64,000 bases of DNA from assembly GCA_964457755.1 (NCBI GenBank), contig CAYWGC010000002.1, positions 89,379 through 153,378 of the forward strand, given 5' to 3'. Of the stretch, positions 17,220 through 25,837 are shown piece after piece (position 1 is the stretch's first letter; the number at the start of each line of letters is the position of its first letter). The position numbers were made by a program, and so were the translations under genes. The notes under the pieces were generated by a model. The model searched no databases. It was not told where the DNA came from and saw only the letters and a list, made by a program, of their open reading frames with translations. The stretch is from Tharpella sp964457755 (GTDB lineage: Bacteria; Desulfobacterota; Anaeroferrophillalia; Anaeroferrophillales; Tharpellaceae).

Positions 17220-18146
17220 ATGGCTAAAGTTATTACAACGATTATTCCAATCTTCATGCTGATTATGTTAGGGGCCGGGGCCCGGCGTTTTGGCTTTATG
17301 AAGGCCGATTTTATTGCATCAGCCAATCGCCTGGTCTTTTATCTGGCGATTCCGGCTCTGGTTTTTCGGGCCTTGACAAAAGCCTCATTACGTTCTGAAT
17401 TTGATCCCTGGTCGGTGATTATGATGGTGATTGCCGTGCTTTTTGTGGTCGCGTTGGCAGTTTTCTGTAATCGATGTCGGAAAGCTTTTGATGGACCTTT
17501 TCAGGGAACCTTTGCCCAAGCCACTATCCATGGCAATCTTGGTTATATCGGTTTGGCGGTGGCTTTTTACTATCTCGATGAGAGTGGTTTTGCCCGAGCC
17601 AGTATGATGGTTGGTTTTTTAATGATTCTCCAGAACTTGTTAGGGGTTGTTCTCCTGCAATACTACTGTTGCGAAAAAGAGGTTTCTCGTCGTGGACGCG
17701 ACCTGCTCGCTTCAGTTCTTTTCAACCCGGTTATTCTAGCGGCCTTGGCAGGGATTATTTTCAATCTCAGTAATCTCCCTTTGCCGCAGATTTTTGATCG
17801 CTTTCTGATGATTTTAAGTGGCTTGGCTTTGCCTATGGGGCTTTTGTTGATTGGTGCATCAATCTCTTTTGCTATGCTCCGGCAATGGTTGCCGCAGGCA
17901 GTTTTGGTTGCCATCTTAAAACTTTTTTTACTCCCGGCCATCGGTTTGCTGCTTTTTCGATTGGCTGGGGTTGAGGCGCAAACTTTTGCACCGGGGTTGA
18001 TCCTGTTGGCGGCACCGACCGCGACGCTGACCTATGTCATGGCCCGCGAGATGGGCGGCCATGTCGACCTGGCCGTCGCCTCAATCTCTCTGACAACAAT
18101 CCTCTCGGCCTTCAGCTATGCTTTATGGTTGGGTTTTTTAGGTTGA
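17220..18146 (+). CDS. AEC (auxin efflux carrier) family transporter
   Basis: The 308-residue membrane protein has about ten hydrophobic segments and family patterns GYIGLAVAFYYLDESG, GASISFAMLRQ and AAPTATLTYVMAREMGG. Bacterial AEC proteins carry organic acids such as malate or malonate; the substrate cannot be read from sequence. The gene is convergent with the aminotransferase gene, with 31 bp between stops. Confidence 0.85.
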   Translation: MAKVITTIIPIFMLIMLGAGARRFGFMKADFIASANRLVFYLAIPALVFRALTKASLRSEFDPWSVIMMVIAVLFVVALAVFCNRCRKAFDGPFQGTFAQATIHGNLGYIGLAVAFYYLDESGFARASMMVGFLMILQNLLGVVLLQYYCCEKEVSRRGRDLLASVLFNPVILAALAGIIFNLSNLPLPQIFDRFLMILSGLALPMGLLLIGASISFAMLRQWLPQAVLVAILKLFLLPAIGLLLFRLAGVEAQTFAPGLILLAAPTATLTYVMAREMGGHVDLAVASISLTTILSAFSYALWLGFLG

Positions 18147-18177
18147 GACAGGCCGATTTGGAAGAGTCTCGGCCGGA

Positions 18178-19017
18178 TTAGGTCTGTTTGGGAAAAAAAT
18201 CTTTGATGATTTTACTGAACGGCCCAGGCTGGCCGTTAGCAATTATGGTGTCGTCGATCTTTATAACCGGGATAAGATCCATGGTTGAGCTGGTGATCAA
18301 AACTTCATCGGCTTTAAGGGTTTCTGCCAGAGTGCACTCGCGCTCGATTTGTTTAATGCCGTGGACTTTGGCTTGTTGTAATATGTAGCTTCTGGTGACG
18401 CCCTTTAAGATGTGCTGGTCGGCGGGGGGGGTGTGCAGCACTTCATCCTTGATGAAGAAAATGTTGGCGGCCGTACCTTCACGTACCAATCCCGTTTCCG
18501 TAACAAAAAGAGCTTCCTGGTAGCCACTCTCTACGGCCTTTTGTTTCATCATGATATTGGGCAACAGGGCAATACTTTTTATGTCACAACGGCTCCAACG
18601 GATTTCAGGGACAGTCATAATTGCAACCCCTTTAAGGGGGATTTGTGGGTCATATTCCGGGTGAGCTCTAAAGGTCATGGTCAGATTGGCTTTGATTTTG
18701 GAAGAGTAGTTGTGACGGCGAGGTTCAGTACCCCGGGTTATCTGGATATAGACCATGGTTTCGCTGAAACCGGCCTCTTTGATGCCGTGTTCTATCATAG
18801 TGGTAAGTTCTGTTGAAGATGCGGGCAGTTGCAGGAGTATGGCGTCAGCACTTCTCTGAAGTCTTTCGAGATGTTCCTGGATGAGAAAGGGCTTGCCGCT
18901 ACGCGTGACAATGACTTCGTAAATGCCGTCAGCAAAGAGGTAGCCCCGGTCATTTATCGGAACGAAGGCTTTTTCCAAGGGCATGAATCTGTTATTGATA
19001 TAGGCTATTTCCGGCAT
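18178..19017 (-). CDS. dat: Class IV PLP aminotransferase, D-amino-acid transaminase-like
   Basis: The 279-residue protein is a fold-type IV PLP enzyme: NDRGYLFADGIYEVI, TRGTEPRRHNY, the PLP Lys in CDIKSIALLPNIM, GLVREGTAANIF and LKGVTRSYIL. The residues near the Lys and the length fit D-amino-acid aminotransferase, which makes D-Ala and D-Glu for murein, more closely than branched-chain IlvE, but specificity is inferred. Confidence 0.82.
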   Translation of the reverse strand: MPEIAYINNRFMPLEKAFVPINDRGYLFADGIYEVIVTRSGKPFLIQEHLERLQRSADAILLQLPASSTELTTMIEHGIKEAGFSETMVYIQITRGTEPRRHNYSSKIKANLTMTFRAHPEYDPQIPLKGVAIMTVPEIRWSRCDIKSIALLPNIMMKQKAVESGYQEALFVTETGLVREGTAANIFFIKDEVLHTPPADQHILKGVTRSYILQQAKVHGIKQIERECTLAETLKADEVLITSSTMDLIPVIKIDDTIIANGQPGPFSKIIKDFFPKQT

Positions 19018-19051
19018 CTTAATGTTCCTCTGTTTTGCAGTTTACTTTGTT

Positions 19052-19807
19052 TTACGCATTGATTTTTGGTCGTAGGCTGTTCCGGTAGTTCTTGGCCTTT
19101 TCATTCCTGCTGTTGATAATCTTTTCCAGTCTGGCAAGGGTGTTTTGTTGTTTTATCTTGCCCTCTTTCTCTTCGAAATAGTTTATTTCATCATCAATCA
19201 ATTCAATTGCGCGATCAAAAGGAAAAGGGTCGTGATCAGTATGGCTTAAAGGAGGTTTTTTGTGCGAAACCTCTTTGATAAGTTTTATGGTTTCGGCGTC
19301 TATCTCTTTACTAGTATTAATCAGAGAAGGTGGATCACTTTTTTTGATAAATGTCAGGGCTGCACTCAGGGCTTCTGGGTAGTCGTCAGAAATATGGCAT
19401 TTAAAGGGGATGAAATTGAAAAATTGGCCTATTTTAATGCTTAACTTTAGGGATGGGTTGAGACCATAATAGATTGCGGCTAACATCTGGTCTCGTTTTT
19501 TCATTTTGTCTATAACATAGCGTCGAGTCTCTAGAGATACTTTTTTCGTAATCCCAGAATAGTTGAAAATGTGAATGTAGGGTCTTTTCTGAAAATATTT
19601 CTCAATGATTTTAGCTGTAAAATCAAAAGCTTGTATGGCGTTATTTAAATTTGGTGTGCCAAAATTATGGGTTAAAAGAATCTGTTCTCCAATAATATCA
19701 ACAGAGATTTTATAATCTCCCCCGAAACTGACTTTATGCCATTCCGGTTTGTTGAGGATAGGTAGTTTGGTGACGGGGCAGATATATGTATCGATGGGTA
19801 AACTCAT
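19052..19807 (-). CDS. Uncharacterised protein, sensor-domain-like
   Basis: I do not recognise a named family. The 251-residue soluble protein starts YICPVTKLPILNKPEW, then GGDYKISVDIIGEQILLTHNFG, and carries YSGITKKVSLETRRYVI and AIYYGLNPSLKLSIKIG. This pattern recalls an N-terminal domain found ahead of PAS/histidine-kinase parts in some Desulfobacterota proteins, but no kinase follows. The C-terminus is charged and helical. It overlaps the acetyltransferase gene by 4 bp, so the two are likely co-translated. Confidence 0.5.
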   Translation of the reverse strand: MSLPIDTYICPVTKLPILNKPEWHKVSFGGDYKISVDIIGEQILLTHNFGTPNLNNAIQAFDFTAKIIEKYFQKRPYIHIFNYSGITKKVSLETRRYVIDKMKKRDQMLAAIYYGLNPSLKLSIKIGQFFNFIPFKCHISDDYPEALSAALTFIKKSDPPSLINTSKEIDAETIKLIKEVSHKKPPLSHTDHDPFPFDRAIELIDDEINYFEEKEGKIKQQNTLARLEKIINSRNEKAKNYRNSLRPKINA

Positions 19808-20424
19808 AGATGAAGATTTTCTTCTCTGTCAGATATCAGGTTGTGATTGATAAATTCTTCAATATTTGGTGTTTCAATCAGGTGTAGTTGTTCTCTGATT
19901 TTATCTATAGGCCAGTTCCACCAGGCAATTCTGAGGAGCGATTCAATCTCCTCTTGAGAGAAACGAAAAGCGATTCTCAGAGCCGGGTTGCCGCCGACAA
20001 TCTCATAATCTTCAACATCTTTTGCAACCACACTGGCTGCTGCAATTACGGCTCCATTGCCAATTCTTACACCTGAGAGGATGACCGCCCCTCGAGCAAT
20101 CCAGACATCATTGCCGATTTCAATATTACCTTTGCCAGTTGGGTGCTCCCGGTTTTTAGGGAAATTTTCAAGCAGGCGGCCAAAAGGGTAGGTGCTGATC
20201 CAGTCACTGCGGTGATTACCGTCAACCAAAAGATGAACATCATCAGCGATCGAACAGAATTTACCGATACGCACCCCGTATTTTTGCGACCATCGGTGAA
20301 TCTTGGGTTTGCCGTAGCTGTAGGCCCCGATTTCGATGTTGGTCTCTTCTATCAGGTCGCAGGTAAAAGGGTTTTTCTTTTTATCCTTACCCTTGCTGGA
20401 GAGTAATTTCTTAATAAAGTTCAT
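19804..20424 (-). CDS. CatB-like hexapeptide-repeat O-acetyltransferase
   Basis: The 206-residue protein has left-handed beta-helix hexapeptide repeats (IEIGNDVWIARGAVILSGV, IGNGAVIAAASVVAKDV) and the CatB/xenobiotic-acetyltransferase ending (EIVGGNPALRIAFRF, WWNWPIDKI). Members acetylate antibiotics or cell-surface sugars; the substrate here is unknown. It is the first gene of a two-gene unit with 19052-19807. Confidence 0.82.
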   Translation of the reverse strand: MNFIKKLLSSKGKDKKKNPFTCDLIEETNIEIGAYSYGKPKIHRWSQKYGVRIGKFCSIADDVHLLVDGNHRSDWISTYPFGRLLENFPKNREHPTGKGNIEIGNDVWIARGAVILSGVRIGNGAVIAAASVVAKDVEDYEIVGGNPALRIAFRFSQEEIESLLRIAWWNWPIDKIREQLHLIETPNIEEFINHNLISDREENLHL

Positions 20425-20524
20425 TGTCGATGGTTAGATGAAAGGGCAGAGGGTAAAAGAGGTATAACGAGTGGCAGTTTATACGGTGTGGTGGTCTTTA
20501 AAGTCAAGTTTTTCTTTGTTTTTT

Positions 20525-20602
20525 AACCACGGATTACACGGATAACACGAATACCCAAAAGAGTCTTGGTTTTATCCGTGCCAATCCGTGTGATCCGTGG
20601 TT
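20525..20602. repeat. ACCACGGAT-type palindromic intergenic repeat
   Basis: The outer arms (20525-20543 and 20584-20602, 19 nt, one mismatch) are inverted, and an inner pair ACGGATAA/TTATCCGT nests inside. This sequence type is scattered between genes in many bacteria. Related but decayed forms occur at about 8550-8571 and 34321-34374. Confidence 0.75.
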
Positions 20603-20633
20603 TTGAAATTTGTTTGGGCTATGTATGATTAGC

Positions 20634-22241
20634 TCAGGGAATAAAAACATTGCCGCGGTTGATCAAAAAATCAGGATCGATGGCAGCTTTGCACGCTTTT
20701 AACTGCTCGATTGCAGCTTGGTTATAGAGGGTGAGGAAATCTTTACGTTTGCGTTTACCGGTGCCATGTTCGCCCGAATAGACACCGCCCAAATCTACCG
20801 CTTTGCTAATGAAAAGGTCGTAGAGCTCGGCGGCTCGTTTTAATTTTTCTTGTTCGGGGAGGAGCGTGAAGTGGAGATGGCAGTCGCCAAAATGGCCAAA
20901 AGATAGATAGTCTATACCTTCACTTTTGAGCAGGGCGTGAATATAATCAAGGAATTTGGCGAAATGCTCAGGTGGGACGACGGTGTCGGTCATGATTGTG
21001 TAGGTGCCGTGTTTTTGGATTACTTCAAGAGCGTTGGCTGGTATTGAGTGGCGAGACTCCATGAAAATCCTGCGTTTTTGATCGCTGTCTAAGGGAAGCA
21101 CGGCTTCGGGGTCAATTCCGCAGTCAGCCGCCAGGAGACGGTTGAACCAGAATTCAATTTGCTCCTCGGGGTTTTCGTTACCGATTGGGATTTGCAGGTA
21201 AATGGCGACCTGATTGTCACCGTAAAAGAGGCGCTCTTTGTGATCCATGTAGCTTAATGAATTGACTCCGAAATACTCAAAAGCGCTTAAAGTACCAAAA
21301 TTTCCATTAAGTTCACGGTCGAGGAACTGATAAAAAGCAATGGCCTGTTTTTCATCAGGGAGTGAAAAAAAGAGGTCAAGATAGGCTTTGGGCCGCCGGG
21401 ATAGTTTTAAGGTGCTGCCGGTAACCAGGCCAAAGAGACCTTCACTGCCGATAAACATATCGATCAAATCTATTTTACCGTCCGGTGAAGAAAAGGGGCC
21501 GCTGGCATTCTTAATCTCTGGTCGGGGGTAAGTCGGTACTGGCCAAACTCTTTCATGGTCACCACTGTTTAGGATGAATTTCCCTTTGTCAGATATATAT
21601 TGTCCGCGCACAGCGCTAACTTTCAAGCCGTCGGGCATGAGAATGTCAAGTCCCTCAACCCAGTCTCTGGTGGCACCGATTTCACCTGGAGTGAAGCCGG
21701 AAGCGTTACAGGCGATGGCTCCTCCGACCCAGGCGTCACCGCGGCTGGTAGGGTCGACCGGGTAGTAGAGGGTTTTGCTGGTCTCTTCAAGAATCATTTC
21801 ACGCAACTCTTCAAGGATAATATTGACCGGACTGGTTACCAAAAGTTTATTCTGATCTATGGAAACCTTGGGTTTATCAAGTTTTGCGGTCGAAAGGACG
21901 ATGCCGCCTTCAGCAGTTGCGCTGCCAGTTAGATTAGAGCGCCCACCGGAGAGTGTTATTGGAATCTTCGCCGCCCGGCCAGCCCTCAGGATTATGGCTG
22001 CCTGCAGTTCGTTCTCCGGCCGGCAGAGGGCTTCAGCCTGGGCCGGCAGGTTAGAGCTGTCAGCGGCAAAGCCAGCAATAATCTCGGGATCCAGAACTAT
22101 CCTTAAAGAGAATTTTTCGTCTAGAAATTCAGCAATTTCCAAAAGATTTTCTACCCCTTGATGGGTGCTGCAAAAAATATCAATCTCTTGGTATTCAGAA
22201 TCGCTCAAAACTTTCGTCAGGGGGATGATGTTGGTGCTCAT
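20634..22241 (-). CDS. FAD-linked D-lactate / D-2-hydroxyacid dehydrogenase
   Basis: The 535-residue flavoprotein has an FAD_binding_4 half (ITLSGGRSNLTGSATAEGG, DPTSRGDAWVGGAIACNASG, FIGSEGLFGLVTGSTLKL) and an FAD-oxidase C-terminal half (FGHFGDCHLHFTLLP, GGVYSGEHGTGKRKRKDFL). It belongs with GlcD/Dld enzymes that oxidise D-2-hydroxyacids and pass electrons to quinone or an electron-transfer partner. Position 19 bp after larA makes lactate the likely substrate. Confidence 0.88.
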   Translation of the reverse strand: MSTNIIPLTKVLSDSEYQEIDIFCSTHQGVENLLEIAEFLDEKFSLRIVLDPEIIAGFAADSSNLPAQAEALCRPENELQAAIILRAGRAAKIPITLSGGRSNLTGSATAEGGIVLSTAKLDKPKVSIDQNKLLVTSPVNIILEELREMILEETSKTLYYPVDPTSRGDAWVGGAIACNASGFTPGEIGATRDWVEGLDILMPDGLKVSAVRGQYISDKGKFILNSGDHERVWPVPTYPRPEIKNASGPFSSPDGKIDLIDMFIGSEGLFGLVTGSTLKLSRRPKAYLDLFFSLPDEKQAIAFYQFLDRELNGNFGTLSAFEYFGVNSLSYMDHKERLFYGDNQVAIYLQIPIGNENPEEQIEFWFNRLLAADCGIDPEAVLPLDSDQKRRIFMESRHSIPANALEVIQKHGTYTIMTDTVVPPEHFAKFLDYIHALLKSEGIDYLSFGHFGDCHLHFTLLPEQEKLKRAAELYDLFISKAVDLGGVYSGEHGTGKRKRKDFLTLYNQAAIEQLKACKAAIDPDFLINRGNVFIP

Positions 22242-22260
22242 ATGCTTTCCTCTCCAGGTT

Positions 22261-23535
22261 TTATGAAAGTTGCAGAATTAGTAGCGGCCCATCTGGAACT
22301 ACGGCCCAGCGGGCTTGGGGGCCATGTTTTTGCAGTAATTCCGCTATCGCTTTCTCTAAAGATTTAACTGGTTTCATGTGATATCTCTCAATCTCGTTCA
22401 AACTTAAGCCGTCACTGTAGAGCCAGATCGGATGGTCAAGCATTATCTGGTAGGTCTCTTGGGCGCACCACTGATCGGGAATAAAAAATTCCCGATCCAA
22501 AAGACGTTTTATAAAATTTTTTGGGTTGTCGACCAGATTTAGAATTTCGATATATTCAGCGCTCCCGGCACCTTCGCTGCAAGCGCTGGCAATAACTATT
22601 TCACCGCCCTTTTTAACAACCGGTGCAGCTCCGGTAATGCCCTTTACAGATTGGTAGAGGTTGCAGTCGAGCGGGGCTCCGGAATTGGTCGTGACGATGA
22701 AATCCAGTGGGGCATCAATCTTTTGGCTGCAGAAGGGTGCCAGAAAACGACAACCTTCCAGATGAGCTTTGATCGGATCACCGGCAAAAACCCGGGTGAT
22801 CTCTTTTTTAGGGTTGAGGGTTACATTGACAACAAAATCGGCGCCGACTTTGGTCATAATAGTGATCCCTGATTCATGGAAAGGATTTCCTTCAAGAGCT
22901 CCGTAAACCGTCATGGGGTGAGAAATCATCTCTGGGCCATGCATGTATTCAAGGGTCTCTATTGAGGCAATGCCGGGTAAAATAGATTTGCGACCGCCGG
23001 AGAAACCCGCCCACATGTGGGGTTCGATAAAACCGGTTAGTATCTTTAGGTCGGCTGCTATATAGTGGCGATTGATCAAAGCCGCTACTCCGTCATTAAT
23101 CTCTCCGACCAGAATCATATCCTCTTTTTTTTTAGAAAAGTGATTAATTATTTGGTAGTTTTTTGCAATCTCCTCTCCTACCAGTGAGATAAGTTCATCT
23201 CCTTCATTAGGGCGATGGCTGCCAGTGGCGATAAGAATAGTGATCTCTTCTCTTTTAATACCGGCTTTTTCAATCTCGGCAAGCAGGGGTGGGAGGATGA
23301 TCCGGTTGGGCACCGGCCGTGTAATGTCACTGATAACTATACAGGCGCTCTGTCGGCCTTTGGCGATGTCTGATAAGGGTTTTGCGGCAAACGGGTTTCG
23401 CAGGGCATCCAGGATTGCTTTATCCGGGTTTGCGACGGCCGGTACATCTTGGGGCCGTAATATTCCTTGAAATCCAGGGCTTTTCGGTATTTCAAGTGGC
23501 AAACCGTCCAAGCCGTAGCTTAGTGTAACTTTCAT
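22261..23535 (-). CDS. larA: Nickel-pincer lactate racemase LarA
   Basis: The 424-residue protein has the LarA pattern ATGSHRPNEGDE, INHFSKKKED and PHMWAGFSGGRKSILPGIAS. These carry the His and Lys that hold and covalently bind the nickel pincer nucleotide. LarA interconverts L- and D-lactate or related 2-hydroxyacids. It precedes the D-2-hydroxyacid dehydrogenase gene by 19 bp, so the pair could feed L-lactate through a D-specific oxidase. larB, larC and larE are not in this window. Confidence 0.88.
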   Translation of the reverse strand: MKVTLSYGLDGLPLEIPKSPGFQGILRPQDVPAVANPDKAILDALRNPFAAKPLSDIAKGRQSACIVISDITRPVPNRIILPPLLAEIEKAGIKREEITILIATGSHRPNEGDELISLVGEEIAKNYQIINHFSKKKEDMILVGEINDGVAALINRHYIAADLKILTGFIEPHMWAGFSGGRKSILPGIASIETLEYMHGPEMISHPMTVYGALEGNPFHESGITIMTKVGADFVVNVTLNPKKEITRVFAGDPIKAHLEGCRFLAPFCSQKIDAPLDFIVTTNSGAPLDCNLYQSVKGITGAAPVVKKGGEIVIASACSEGAGSAEYIEILNLVDNPKNFIKRLLDREFFIPDQWCAQETYQIMLDHPIWLYSDGLSLNEIERYHMKPVKSLEKAIAELLQKHGPQARWAVVPDGPLLILQLS

Positions 23536-23578
23536 TGCTTCTCCTTCCCTGGGTTCCGTCTTCGCTGGGCTGCTTATT

Positions 23579-23592
23579 TTACCTTAAGTCAA
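23579..23592. promoter_or_regulatory. Candidate second Crp/Fnr site upstream of larA
   Basis: This 14-mer, TTACCTTAAGTCAA, matches the perfect palindrome at 11995-12008 at 12 of 14 positions. It is centred about 50 bp before the larA start. It may be a weaker site for the same regulator. Confidence 0.4.
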
Positions 23593-23745
23593 ATATCTAT
23601 GTGCCTGTAATAAATCACAAGATGGTTTGGTGGAAATTTAAATCTGTAAGGTGTAATGATTTTTAAACTGAAAAACCACTACGCCCTGCTGGCAGATAAT
23701 TGAGAGTGTATTAGACTTTTTACAACCTTATCTCAGGGCTCAACT

Positions 23746-25701
23746 TCAGCTTTTCAAAGCTTCAAGATCCTTGAAATTTTCCAAGGCTTCAGGGTTAGCC
23801 AGAGCATCGCGGTTGGTGATCGGCAGGTTATGAACCATGCGTTTAACGGCAAGTTCGACCTTTTTGCCGCTGATTGTGTAGGGGATATCAGCCACCGGAA
23901 TGATTTTGGCTGGAACGTGGCGTGGGGTTGTGCTTTTACGAATAGTCGTTTTTATCTGTTTTTCTAATTCGGGGGTCAGTTCAACCCCATCTTCCAGAAC
24001 AACAAAGAGGACAACCCGAACGTCACTCTCTTCCCAGGTTTGACCGATAACGACACTATCTTTAATTTCGGGAATAGTTTCCACCTGACGATAGATTTCG
24101 GCGGTGCCGATGCGGACACCACCAGGATTCAAGGTTGCATCAGAACGACCATAGATGATGACACCACCGGTTTCAGTGATCATGACATAGTCGCCGTGGC
24201 ACCAGATATTGTTGTAGCGGTCAAAATAGGCATCATGATATTTCTGGTTGTCGGGATCGTTCCAGAAGTAGATCGGCATTGAGGGGAAGGTGGCCGTGCA
24301 GACAAGTTCTCCTTTTTCGCCGTAGAGCGGTTGGCCATAATCGTCAAAGGCTTCAACTTTCATACCTAAACCGCGGCACTGTAACTCTTCAATATAGACC
24401 GGTAGAATCGGATTGCCGAGAGCAAAACAGGAGACAATATCAGTGCCGCCCGAGATTGAAGCGAGATTGACATCTTTTTTGATGTCGCGGTAGACATACT
24501 CAAAACTTTCGGCTGACAGGGGTGAACCGGTCGAGCAGATCGTCTTGATTGAGCTTAAATCAAAAGTTGTCCCCGGTTTAAGCCCGCTCTGTTGGACGGC
24601 GGCCAGAAATTTGGCGCTGGTCCCGTAAACCGAGATTTTTTCACTCTCTGCCAGTTTGAAAGTGGCGCCGCCATCGGGATAGAAGGGGGATCCGTCAAAA
24701 AGTATAGTGGTTGCGCCTACTGCCAGGGCACTGACGAGCCAGTTCCACATCATCCAGCCGCAGGTTGTAAAGTAGTAGATACGGTCTTCTCGTTTCAGGT
24801 CAACATGGAAGAGATGCTCTTTTAAATGCTGAATCAGGGTGCCGCCGGTACCGTGGACAATACATTTTGGCGTGCCGGTGGTACCTGATGAGTACATGAT
24901 GTAGAGGGGGTGATCAAAAGGGAGCTGGGCAAATTCAATCTCAAGATTATCTTGTTTTTTGAGAAAATCTTGATAATGAACGGCTTTGTCGATAGCGCTG
25001 ATATCGGCTCTCTCTTCGGTGTAGGGGATGACTACGACTTTTTTGATGGAGGGCAGAGAACCTAATATTTCGCCAATTTTCTCAAGGGAGCTGAACTTTT
25101 TGCCGTTGTAGGAGTAACCGTTGGCGGTAAAAAGGATTTTGGGCTCGATCTGACCAAAGCGGTCAAGTACGCCTTTGATACCGAAATCGGGTGAACATGA
25201 AGACCAGATCGCACCAATACTGGTGGCTGCCAGCATGGCGACCACGGTTTCAATCATATTGGGGACAAAGCCGGCGACGCGATCACCGCACTGGACTCCG
25301 GCTTCTCGCAAAGCCGCCGCCAGCCGGGCAACCTGATCGTAAAGTTCAGCGTAGCTGATGCGGACGGCTTCCTGGTCTTCGCCTTTAAAGACTAAAGCTT
25401 CGCGATCATCGCGGAAACGTAAAAGGTTTTCAGCAAAATTGAGACGGGCTCCGCTAAACCATTTGGCTCCTGGCATCTTGTCGCCATCAACCAGTACTTT
25501 ATCGTAAGTGGTGCTGGCGATGATGCCGCCATACTCCCAGATACTTTCCCAGAAATCAGCTCGTTCAGTAACCGACCATTTGTAGAGTTCGTCGTAGGTT
25601 GAGAAATTAAGGCCCTTTTTCTCTTTCAATTGAGTCATCAAACAACTCAGATTGGAGTTTTTAATACGTTCGGCAGAGGGTTGCCAGAGTGGTGTTTTCA
25701 T
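23746..25701 (-). CDS. Acetoacetyl-CoA synthetase
   Basis: The 651-residue adenylate-forming enzyme shows the AACS start PLWQPSAERIKNSNLSCLM, the AMP loop YSSGTTGTPKCIVHG, the GYMMW-like segment CGWMMWNWLVSALAVGA, HGDYVMITETGG, GRSDATLNPGGVRIG and the catalytic Lys in SGKKVELAVKRM. It activates acetoacetate to acetoacetyl-CoA with ATP in the cytosol. As the last gene of the run starting at bdhA, it would complete 3-hydroxybutyrate use: uptake, oxidation to acetoacetate, then CoA activation. Confidence 0.9.
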   Translation of the reverse strand: MKTPLWQPSAERIKNSNLSCLMTQLKEKKGLNFSTYDELYKWSVTERADFWESIWEYGGIIASTTYDKVLVDGDKMPGAKWFSGARLNFAENLLRFRDDREALVFKGEDQEAVRISYAELYDQVARLAAALREAGVQCGDRVAGFVPNMIETVVAMLAATSIGAIWSSCSPDFGIKGVLDRFGQIEPKILFTANGYSYNGKKFSSLEKIGEILGSLPSIKKVVVIPYTEERADISAIDKAVHYQDFLKKQDNLEIEFAQLPFDHPLYIMYSSGTTGTPKCIVHGTGGTLIQHLKEHLFHVDLKREDRIYYFTTCGWMMWNWLVSALAVGATTILFDGSPFYPDGGATFKLAESEKISVYGTSAKFLAAVQQSGLKPGTTFDLSSIKTICSTGSPLSAESFEYVYRDIKKDVNLASISGGTDIVSCFALGNPILPVYIEELQCRGLGMKVEAFDDYGQPLYGEKGELVCTATFPSMPIYFWNDPDNQKYHDAYFDRYNNIWCHGDYVMITETGGVIIYGRSDATLNPGGVRIGTAEIYRQVETIPEIKDSVVIGQTWEESDVRVVLFVVLEDGVELTPELEKQIKTTIRKSTTPRHVPAKIIPVADIPYTISGKKVELAVKRMVHNLPITNRDALANPEALENFKDLEALKS

Positions 25702-25837
25702 TTTATATCTCTTTTTTTATTATAATTTTATGGAATTAGCTTTCGTTGTATTCTGTTATAGTTTCACGGGTTGCGATTTCCTCATCGGAGAGTACTGATT
25801 TTTCCCTATCGTTAAAGCATGCTGATAAAAAATGCTA

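Noticed and set aside
25702..25837. Open stretch between the two CoA-ligase genes
   Set aside because: A 33-codon frame exists on the minus strand but lacks a start and a recognisable product.
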